64,000 bases of DNA, from positions 97,069-161,068 of the forward strand of contig CANQJS010000004.1 of the NCBI GenBank assembly GCA_947624285.1, written 5' to 3'. Positions 33,800-42,200 of this stretch are shown here, one piece after another (positions within the stretch are counted from its first letter, which is position 1; each line of letters opens with the position of its first letter). The position numbers and the translations under genes were made by a program. This stretch comes from an uncultured Clostridia bacterium. GTDB lineage: Bacteria; Bacillota; Clostridia; Oscillospirales; Acutalibacteraceae. The notes beneath the pieces were generated by a model that did not search any database, was not told the DNA's origin, and was given only the letters and a program-made list of their open reading frames with translations.

Positions 33800-36700
33800 T
33801 CAAATTTTCATCAAGTCAACTTCCTGCTCATAAAGCCCGGTGACGGATTGATTTATAAGCTTTGCGGAGCTGTAACCGGACTGCAATTTATTGCTTATAG
33901 TTGTTACGCCGCATTTTTTGGCTTCGCCAAGGAGCGTTAAATCGCCTATCATAACATTGGCATGCAAAATATTCAGAATTTGCTTTATTACATAACACTG
34001 CCGATACAGAGAAAGCCCGCAAAATTCTTCACTTTTATTTTGTAGCTTTTTACCGAGGCTCGCAAATTTTGATTTAAATACGGTATTTACCATCTTATCG
34101 GTAATCGTATTAAAAATATCAATATTCTTTTCCGCCTCGATTCCGTCATGAGCGGTTATTTCTTTTTCCTTTTTCAGCACATCGCATTTATTCAGATAGT
34201 TCATTATTGTTTTTACATATGATTCCCGTTCTTCACCGAGAACAAGCTGAACTGCAGGCTTGCAGACAATTGTTACACCTCCCCCACTTTTGGAGCTTAT
34301 ATGCATTCTAAAGCCGTCGATACTTATAAGCGAATTGTATTTTACGCAAGGGATAAGTATTTTTACCGTTTCTTTTTCAACGCCGAGCCGTTCGGAAATA
34401 TACGACACGGGATCGGTATTATATTCATTTTCTCTATACTTGTCCACAGGCTCAAACGAGCGGAATTTTTTACCTTTTTTATCCGTATATTCAACAAACG
34501 CAAAGAATGACGAAGAAGGAGAATTGTATCCGCCGTATTTTTCTATTGCGAGACCTTTTTTGCGTTCCACCTGACCAAGGCCTTTTTTCAACGGATTTTG
34601 GTCAAACAAACCGCCCTGCTGCTTAAAGGCGTATCGCGTAAATCTTATATTGTTTTTTGCCATAGTCGCTCTTACTATGCCGATCGATTTGTTGTTTTCC
34701 GTTTCCCACGCGCCCTTAGCGGGATAATCAAACATTTTGTTAAAGCTTTGGCGACCGCTTAAAATATCGGGATAAAACTTGAGACTCGATGCCTTTACCG
34801 TGTAAACATTGCCTACAACGATATTGAGATACGCGTCCTTCGCATGGTGAATATCGTTCACTTCTCTGCATTTCGGCATATTAAAATCTCTTCTGAAATC
34901 GGAGACGAGACCCGCTTTTATATATTCCACCTTTGTTTCGGGGTAGCGTTTTTTCAAAAGCTGCGCAACCGCCTTTGTGGACTGACTTGTTTCAACAAGC
35001 TGCCGTGATATAAAGTCGCTTAATTCCTCTTCGGAAAGCGGAGTGCTTCTTACAAGGCGTTCAAATTTTCGCTTGCTGATAAGCCCTTTTGAAAGGAGCA
35101 TTTCCCAAAACGGGCGCATTTTATTTCTAATTTCAGGGCTTATAGGATAATTATTTTCCTTTTCTTTTTGGTTGATTATTCTATTAACAAGAACTCTGTT
35201 GTCAATGCTGTCGTCCTTCAGCTTAGATCGCGGGAAAATATGATCGATATCATAGTTAACGCTCAATTTGTCGATATCTATGGCTTCGCGGGTGTACATA
35301 CACCTTCCGAACTGCGTGTAATAGAGATAAAGAGCATCGCGTTGCAAATCGTTTTCACTAGTGTTCTCAAGGCTTTCAAAAAGCTCTCCCTGATCCTCTT
35401 TGCATTTTTTATAGAGTTCGATCAAGCTTTGCTTTCTTGATATTTTTCTTTCCTTTTTGCCTTCAAAACGCGCCACCTCAACAAATATCTTTTCGGGTGC
35501 ACCGCCTTGAATTTTTACGATTTCCTCAACTATCTGCATCGTCTGATAAATCGGCCTTTTTATTTTCGGCGATACATACAGCTCTTCAACTTCCTGCTTA
35601 AGCGAAGTAAATTCTACGGCTCCGTTTTCCTTATCTATACCCTCCTTGAAGCAGTAATTCTTGCTTAGCAGTTTCATAAGATTATCGTTTGTTTCCCAAA
35701 GAGCGTGAATTATATTCAACACTTCGCCTGTTTCGGGCATAACGCTTTCTATTCCCATAAGCAGTTTTCGGGAAAGCCTGCTCCAGCCCGTAAATTTCAA
35801 CCTACAAAGCTTTGTTATCTCTTCATCCGATAATTTGCCGCCATAATTCGCTTTAAGCCTCTTTTTCAACAGCTTTTTATCGTCTACGAATATGGTGATG
35901 GCTTTTATTATTTCTTCTTTGTCACTGTCCGGAAGGCTGATGGAATTGAGCTCAAGATATGGCTTCAAGCTGCCTTTAAAATCACCGTCAACTCCCGAAA
36001 TCACAACATTTTCAAAACCTTTTGCTCGGAAATAATCAACGAGCGCTTTATGCGTAACTTTGCTTTTTCGCATAAACAAATCCCTGTATATCGACTGCTT
36101 CATTTCGACCGTTATAGGTTCGCCGTCAACTTTCAGATTATTCAGCTCATTCAGCACCATATACGAAGAATATAAAAGCGAATTTTTAGGGATAACATCC
36201 TCCCTCGGAAGATAAGTGCATTTGCTTGTCAGATTGTTGATAAACTTTTCGGCGCTGGCGTCGGTATCGACAACCTTTTCAAAATTCCACGGATATATTT
36301 TTTCTTTCGTTCTAACAAGCCAGTGCTTTTCGCTGTGTTCGTTGAGCGGGCCGACATAATAAGGTATTCTGAAGCTGAAAATATCGATTATCTTTTCGCT
36401 TACGGTTTTGCCGCTTTCATCGGTCTCCAAAAGAAACGGCAGATACCCCTGCGCGTTTTTCAGTATCGCCTTGAGTTCTTCCCTGTTTATCTGCATGGGA
36501 ATAACAGAATTGTTCTTTGAAACAGCCTTGGGCATAAATGTGCCCGCGTCTATTTCGTCAAACATTTTTGCATATTTTTCTTCAATGTCATCTTTCGGAA
36601 GCTGCTTTTTCAAAAATTCACAAAAAAGATCCTGCGAGCACTTTTTCTCAACAGATTGTTTGCCCGAATGCCCTATATAAGCGGGATAATTATTTGTTCC

Positions 36701-37741
36701 GCTTGAATTTTCATTAAATATCAAACCGTACTTTTCCGGAGCGAACGACTTAACATACTCTTTTAGCAATTTAAGATCGCTTTTGTGCTTGTTATATTCG
36801 CTCACCTTTGCGAAGGAAATATATTTCTTCCCGCGGAGTATATCTGCAAGAATAGCCCAATCGTAAAGCGCTTTCAGCTTTTCTATCAATTCAAATCTTT
36901 CACCGAAAACACTTTCGTATATATCGCGCTTTTCATCGTAGCCGTTTTTGAAAGAAACGCTTTTCGCCTCGGTCTCGTTATATTCATCGGTTTGAAAAAT
37001 ATCCTTAGCGTTGACTTTGGCGCCCGAAAGAAGATTGAGCAGGGCTGTTTCAAACGGATTTTCTTTTTTGCTCAATCCCAATTCCTTTATAAGCGCCTCG
37101 CCCTTTCGTTTTATTCCCAAAGCGCGGTCTTTAAGAATATCCTCAACAGCCGATAAGTTTTCGGCATAAATTTCGGAATCGTAATTATCGCGCAGATATG
37201 TATTGAGTTCTCCCCAAATCACTGAAAAATCATCGCTTTTGCCCGTTCCTATATCATCGCTTTCAAAGAGAAAATGCCCTCTGTTTTTCACAATATGGCT
37301 AACCGCGAGATAAACGAGCCTTACATCGTGCGGGGACGGATCTTTTATCAATTCTTTTCGCAGATGATATATGGTAGGATAATCCTTATGATAATTTATA
37401 TCCGTATAATTTTTATCATTAAACAGAGAATATTTTCCCTCAACGCCTTTGTCACCGTCATACAAGGCGCTGTCTTTAAGTCTTTGAAAAAATGATATAT
37501 CAATTTTTGCGATTTCTCCGTCAAACAGCGATTCGAGGCATTCAAGCCTGAATTTGCTGCGTTGCCTTCTTCTGCGTTCGCTTCTGAATCCTCTTCGCTC
37601 GGCCGCGGTCTCGCCGCAGTCAACAAGCCTTATGCCCCACATTGAGTTTCCCTTGAATTTCGGTATGCGGTAATCCTCATCGGTGACCGCCCAGCCGATC
37701 GAATCGGTGCCCATATCAAGTCCCAAATAATATTTTTCCAT
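33800..37741 (-). CDS. cas9: CRISPR effector nuclease Cas9 (type II-A)
   Basis: A 1313-residue RNA-guided nuclease with all catalytic parts intact. RuvC-I is YYLGLDMGTDSIGWAV (Asp9), followed by an arginine-rich bridge helix (RRGFRSERRRRQRSKFR, about 50-66). RuvC-II is IFVEVARFEGKKERK (near 753). The HNH domain has YDIDHIFPRSKL (catalytic His near 832) and RuvC-III is DIHHAKDAYLNIV (near 965). A PAM-interacting C-terminal region follows. Repeat type and protein length resemble the Treponema/Filifactor/Eubacterium branch of II-A Cas9. The start follows GGAGG; the promoter overlaps that of the divergent tracrRNA. The PAM cannot be predicted without protospacers. Confidence 0.98.
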   Translation of the reverse strand: MEKYYLGLDMGTDSIGWAVTDEDYRIPKFKGNSMWGIRLVDCGETAAERRGFRSERRRRQRSKFRLECLESLFDGEIAKIDISFFQRLKDSALYDGDKGVEGKYSLFNDKNYTDINYHKDYPTIYHLRKELIKDPSPHDVRLVYLAVSHIVKNRGHFLFESDDIGTGKSDDFSVIWGELNTYLRDNYDSEIYAENLSAVEDILKDRALGIKRKGEALIKELGLSKKENPFETALLNLLSGAKVNAKDIFQTDEYNETEAKSVSFKNGYDEKRDIYESVFGERFELIEKLKALYDWAILADILRGKKYISFAKVSEYNKHKSDLKLLKEYVKSFAPEKYGLIFNENSSGTNNYPAYIGHSGKQSVEKKCSQDLFCEFLKKQLPKDDIEEKYAKMFDEIDAGTFMPKAVSKNNSVIPMQINREELKAILKNAQGYLPFLLETDESGKTVSEKIIDIFSFRIPYYVGPLNEHSEKHWLVRTKEKIYPWNFEKVVDTDASAEKFINNLTSKCTYLPREDVIPKNSLLYSSYMVLNELNNLKVDGEPITVEMKQSIYRDLFMRKSKVTHKALVDYFRAKGFENVVISGVDGDFKGSLKPYLELNSISLPDSDKEEIIKAITIFVDDKKLLKKRLKANYGGKLSDEEITKLCRLKFTGWSRLSRKLLMGIESVMPETGEVLNIIHALWETNDNLMKLLSKNYCFKEGIDKENGAVEFTSLKQEVEELYVSPKIKRPIYQTMQIVEEIVKIQGGAPEKIFVEVARFEGKKERKISRKQSLIELYKKCKEDQGELFESLENTSENDLQRDALYLYYTQFGRCMYTREAIDIDKLSVNYDIDHIFPRSKLKDDSIDNRVLVNRIINQKEKENNYPISPEIRNKMRPFWEMLLSKGLISKRKFERLVRSTPLSEEELSDFISRQLVETSQSTKAVAQLLKKRYPETKVEYIKAGLVSDFRRDFNMPKCREVNDIHHAKDAYLNIVVGNVYTVKASSLKFYPDILSGRQSFNKMFDYPAKGAWETENNKSIGIVRATMAKNNIRFTRYAFKQQGGLFDQNPLKKGLGQVERKKGLAIEKYGGYNSPSSSFFAFVEYTDKKGKKFRSFEPVDKYRENEYNTDPVSYISERLGVEKETVKILIPCVKYNSLISIDGFRMHISSKSGGGVTIVCKPAVQLVLGEERESYVKTIMNYLNKCDVLKKEKEITAHDGIEAEKNIDIFNTITDKMVNTVFKSKFASLGKKLQNKSEEFCGLSLYRQCYVIKQILNILHANVMIGDLTLLGEAKKCGVTTISNKLQSGYSSAKLINQSVTGLYEQEVDLMKI

Positions 37742-37757
37742 TTTTTTAACCTCCCTC

Positions 37758-37786
37758 TTGACAAAGCAAGAATTTTTTATTATACT
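37758..37786 (+). promoter_or_regulatory. tracrRNA promoter
   Basis: TTGACA (37758-37763), 17 bases, TATACT (37781-37786): nearly perfect housekeeping promoter. Start expected near 37793, eight bases before the anti-repeat. Confidence 0.85.
37779..37784 (-). promoter_or_regulatory. cas9 -10 box overlapping the tracrRNA -10
   Basis: Minus-strand TATAAT shares four bases with the plus-strand TATACT. It would give a cas9 leader of about 30 bases. No good -35 is present; the -35 position falls in the tracrRNA anti-repeat (37801-37807). Confidence 0.5.
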
Positions 37787-37792
37787 TAAGTT

Positions 37793-37909
37793 AATCTCAA
37801 TACCTTATGAGATTACACTGCAAGTTCAAATAAAAATTTATTCAACCCGCCGCGAAAGCGGCATCACAGTGTGTGAGCTTGGCCTGCTATATGCAGGCCT
37901 TATTTTTTT
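37793..37909 (+). ncRNA. tracrRNA
   Basis: Anti-repeat bases 37801-37818 (TACCTTATGAGATTACAC) pair with the crRNA repeat over 18 bp with a single G-U wobble. After a bulge, TCAAAT (37826-37831) pairs with the repeat start GUUUGA. Then follow a hairpin GCCGC-GAAA-GCGGC, a small TCACA/TGTGA hairpin, and a terminator stem GGCCTGC/GCAGGCC ending in TTATTTTTTT. The size of about 117 bases and the layout fit type II-A. It is divergent from cas9. Confidence 0.93.
37880..37909 (+). terminator. tracrRNA terminator
   Basis: GGCCTGC-TATAT-GCAGGCC then TTATTTTTTT. Confidence 0.93.
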
Positions 37910-38180
37910 GAAACAATCGCGCAAATAATTAAGAATATATATTGCCCAAATAAATATTACCATATTTTTCCAAAAATTTAAAGGCCGGGATTTTGTAAGT
38001 ACCGATTTTTGTACTCAACGCAAAATCGGATAAAAACCGCCGTATTTTTCCGTTATTTTTTTCACTTGATTTTAGTTAAGAAATGAGGCGTGATATTTTT
38101 TTCTTGTATTTTCCATAAAAAGCGGATATACTCATATTATAAGGCATTGCCTTAAAATTTTGTTTTTCGGAGGGAAAAAT
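37910..38180 (+). promoter_or_regulatory. Intergenic region with SDR promoter
   Basis: An AT-rich gap of 270 bases between tracrRNA and the SDR gene. TTGTAT (38104-38109), 17 bases, TATACT (38127-38132) is a good promoter about 50 bases before the ATG. Nothing else recognisable is seen. Confidence 0.65.
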
Positions 38181-38981
38181 ATGGGATTTCTGACAGGTAA
38201 AACCGCCATAATCACGGGCGCGGGGCGCGCCGTTCTCTCAAACGGAGAATGCGGATCTATCGGATACGGCATAGCGACGGCATACGCCAAAGAGGGCGCA
38301 AATCTTGTTATAACGGGCCGAAATGTAAAAAAGCTTGAGGACGCAAAGCAGGAGCTTGAGGAAAAATACGGCATAAGCGTTTTACCGATTCAGGCAGATA
38401 TAAACGCGGGGAGCGACAATATTAAAACCGCGCAGGATGTTGTTAAACAGGCGGTTGAAAAATTCGGCGGCATTCAGGTGCTTATCAACAACGCGCAGGC
38501 CTCGGCTTCGGGCGTTACCCTTGCGGAGCACACCGCCGAGCAATTTGACCTTGCGATTTATTCGGGATTGTACGCCACATTCTGCTATATGAAAGCCTGC
38601 TATCCGTACCTTGCCGAAAGCAAGGGCTCCGTTATAAACTTCGCGTCTGGAGCCGGTCTTTTCGGAAATTACGGGCAGTGCGCATACGCCGCCGCGAAAG
38701 AGGGCATCAGAGGTCTTACGAGAGTTGCCGCCACCGAATGGGGCAAGGACGGAATAAATGTTAATATCATCTGCCCGCTCGCGTGGACCGCTCAGCTTGA
38801 GCAATTTGAAAAAGCGTATCCCGAAGCTTTTAAGGCAAATGTAAAAATGCCGCCGATGGGCCACTACGCCGACGCCGAAAAAGAGATTGGCAGAGTTTGC
38901 GTTCAGCTTGCGACGCCCGATTTCAAATATCTTTCGGGCGAAACGCTCACGCTTGAGGGCGGTATGGGATTAAGACCGTAA
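38181..38981 (+). CDS. Short-chain dehydrogenase/reductase
   Basis: A 266-residue Rossmann-fold oxidoreductase. The cofactor loop is expanded: TGAGRAVLSNGECGSIGYGI carries about nine extra residues in the usual TGxxxGxG loop. The catalytic FASGAG serine region and YAAAK pair are present, and the NNAQ motif replaces the usual NNAG. The ATG at 38181 follows GGAGGG; the longer frame is not needed. Substrate unknown. Confidence 0.9.
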   Translation: MGFLTGKTAIITGAGRAVLSNGECGSIGYGIATAYAKEGANLVITGRNVKKLEDAKQELEEKYGISVLPIQADINAGSDNIKTAQDVVKQAVEKFGGIQVLINNAQASASGVTLAEHTAEQFDLAIYSGLYATFCYMKACYPYLAESKGSVINFASGAGLFGNYGQCAYAAAKEGIRGLTRVAATEWGKDGINVNIICPLAWTAQLEQFEKAYPEAFKANVKMPPMGHYADAEKEIGRVCVQLATPDFKYLSGETLTLEGGMGLRP

Positions 38982-38996
38982 TGTTTCAGTGATTTG

Positions 38997-39032
38997 TGGC
39001 TGTCGAGCTTTTCGGCAGCCATTGTATTTTGA
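38997..39032 (+). terminator. Terminator of the SDR gene
   Basis: TGGCTG-CGA/TCG-CAGCCA hairpin followed by a T-rich tract ATTGTATTTT. Confidence 0.6.
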
Positions 39033-39146
39033 CAATTATGGCTGTAAAGTCGATTTACTTTATAGACACCGTCGTTTGTATTTACGGCGATTTGGAGGGG
39101 CGGTATTGAATTTAACCTAACTTTTCATTTGATCGTGATATAAAAA

Positions 39147-39178
39147 AGGACCGATGCCTAAACCGAGGCATCGGTCCT
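39147..39178 (-). terminator. Terminator of the giant surface protein gene
   Basis: A 13-bp perfect stem AGGACCGATGCCT/AGGCATCGGTCCT, followed on the minus strand by six T. Confidence 0.92.
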
Positions 39179-39211
39179 AAAACTATTTATTTTGCCTTAC
39201 GAATCGAAGGA

Positions 39212-42200
39212 TCAATCCTCATCCTCGTTTTTCTTTTTGGCTACGCCCACGGCAGTGATAACGCCGGTGAGAGCTACCGCAAAGAAGATGGGCATTGAAA
39301 TTTTGATACCCGTATCAGGGCTTGTGGGCGCGCCGTTTGAATTCTCCTTATCGGGCTGAGTCGTCTGTTCGGGTTCTTCCGAGGGATTCGTGGGCTGCTC
39401 AGGCTCTGTGGGCTGCTCAGGCTCTGTGGGCTGCTCAGACTCAACGGAATGCTCAAGTATGGTAAGCGCGGTTTCCACCGAAGCGTAGGTGTAAACAAGC
39501 GTTACATCATGTTCACCGGGCTCAAGGGTATCAAGAAATTCCGATGCGAATGTTATTATCGTGGAGCCGTCGCTGAGCGTGTAATTACTTTCGTCAACAA
39601 GAACGCCGTCAATAAGAACACATTTGAACTTATCGAGCGATCCCGTGCAATGAATGGTTGCCGTATGCTCATCACCTATAACATGAAGAGCATTTGTTCC
39701 CTCGGGTATGATCTCCGGCTCTTCAACAGGATCGGGATCAAGCTCGCCGGTTGCGGGAATAGTCTCCTGCGCTTTGAGAATAGCGCCGCAAACAGCGCAA
39801 ACTATGCCATCGGTGAGACCAGGCTCTGTGGCGGTCGCCGGCTTGCCGGCAACGGTTTTTTCGGTGTGACCTTTTGCCGGAATTTCCTCCTGAGCAACGA
39901 TCGTTTCGCCGCAAGCCGAGCAAACTACGCCCTCTGTAACGCCGTTTTCCGTGCAGGTGGCAGGTCTGCCCTGTACCGTTGCGGCAGAATGGCCAAGAGC
40001 TGCCGTTTCAACCTGCTCTACAAGAATCTTACCGCAGGACTCGCATATTATGCCCTCGGTGAGACCGGGCTCTGTGCATGTCGCCGGTTTGCCGGCAACG
40101 GTTTTCTCTTTATGACCTGTTGCCGAAATTTCCTCCTGAGCAACGATCGTTTCGCCGCAAACCGAGCAAACTACGCCATCGGTAATGCCAGGCTCTGTGC
40201 AGGTCGCCGGCTTGCCGGCAACGGTTTTCTCTTTATGACCTGTTGCCGAAATTTCCTCCTGAGCAACGATCGTTTCGCCGCAAACCGAGCAAACTACGCC
40301 ATCGGTAATGCCGGGCTCTGTGCAGGTCGCCGGCGTTCCGGCAACGGTTTTTTCGGTGTGACCTGTTGCGGGAACGGGAGTGCTATCCTTTACGGCATCG
40401 CAATTCTTGCAGTGAATCGATTTGCTGCCGGCGTTTGTGCAATCGGGGTCTTTGTCTATCGTGAAATCGGCTTCCCAATCGTGACCCGTTTCATCGACAT
40501 CTCTCGTCTCGGTAAAGCCGCAGACCTCGCAGGTGCGCTTCTCGCTGCCCTTATCGGTGCATTTTGGTGATGTAACCGTTTCCCAAGCGCCAAAGCTGTG
40601 ACCCTTTGCGGGAACGATCTCCTGCGCTTTGATCACTTCACCGCAGACCTCGCAGACCGTGCCCTCGGTAAGACCGGGATCTACGCAGGTGGCATCTGTT
40701 GCCGGAACGGTTTTCTCTTTATGACCTCTTGCCGGAGTTTCCGCCTGAGCAACGAGCATTTCGCCGCATACTGTGCAATGTTCGCCCTGAGTGAGACCCG
40801 TTTCGGTACATGTGGCGGGCTTGGCAAGATCCAAAACAATGTTGTGACCCGTCGCCGGGATAACATGCTGCTCAATTATATTATTACCGCAATCTGCGCA
40901 GTGAGAGCCTTCGGTAAGTCCGAATTCGGTGCAGGTAGGAGCATATCCTTCGTCCTTAACCTCTGTGTGACCCTTAGCGGGTATCGTCTCGCTCAGCTTA
41001 ATGGCGGCACAGCTGTTGCAATGCACCGATTTACTGCCGTTGGTCGTGCAGGTGGGCTCTTTATCGATCGTATAAACAAATTCTTCCGTTCCGCCTTCGC
41101 CGACGGTTACATTCCAATTGTGATTTTCATCTTCAAGCTCCGTAGTCTCGGTAAATCCGCAAATCAGGCACTCGTGCATCTGGAGTTGGTCAAGAGCTCG
41201 CGTTTCGGTCGGTACTTCCACCCATTCACCGAAGCGGTGACCCTTGGCGGGTATCTCTTTCTGCTCAACAATAACAGCATTGCAGACTACACAATGTGTT
41301 CCCATGGTGAGACCGGGTTCGGTGCAGGTTGCCTCAACGGCAAAATCCACTGCGACATCGTGACCCTTGGCCGGAACAACATCTCTGGCGATTATAGTAG
41401 CGTTGCAGACCTCGCAGTGCGAGCCGGCGGTAAGACCCGAAGCTGTGCAGGTGGCGGGGATAGCCTCATCGGGCACTTCGACATGGCCTTTTGCGGGAAT
41501 CACCTTTTGCTCTTCAAGCACCTCGTTGCATACGGAGCAGTGCCAGCCCTTGCTGAGACCCGTATCGGTGCAGGTGGGCTTTACCTCTTCGTCAAGCACT
41601 CTCGTATGACCCTTTGCCTCAAGAATATTCTGCGCAACCAAAACCTCGTTACATACGGAGCAGTGTGTGCCCTCAGAAAGTCCCGTTTCGGTGCAGGTGG
41701 GGGCTTTTGCCGCGTCCGTTACCACGGTGTGAGGAACACGCGGTATAACTTGACTGTCCTTTGTCGCTTCGCAATTTGCGCAATGAATGGATTTACTGCC
41801 TTCCGCCGAACAGGTGGCGGCCTTGTCTACCGTGAATTCAGTGTTCCACTTATGGCCGTTTTCCTGTAAATTCTTTGTTTCGGTGAATCCGCAGTCCTTG
41901 CAAACTCGCTTTTCACTGCCCTGACCGGTGCAGGTGGAAGCCGCAACGGACTCCCATTCGCCGAAATTATGCCCTTTTGCTTCTATCGGCTCCGATTCTT
42001 CTGAAAGCAGTTCTCCGCTGAGCTCGCAGTAAACTCTTGTGATCTCCGCACCGTCCTCAACGCAGGTGGGCTCCTCAATAACGGTTACCGGAGCGCCCTC
42101 TTTATGATAAGCGGAAACAAATGAGTAGGTTACGCTTTCATCGTCTACAACAACATCGTTTATAACGCTTTCCTCAATAAGTTCATAATCCTGCGGAACG

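Noticed and set aside
39449..41869. Two long plus-strand open frames (373 and 423 codons) opposite the giant surface protein gene
   Set aside because: They lie antisense to the repeated Cys modules, repeat with the same period, have no ribosome binding sites, and give Arg/Cys/Gly-rich products. They are by-products of the repeat codon pattern.
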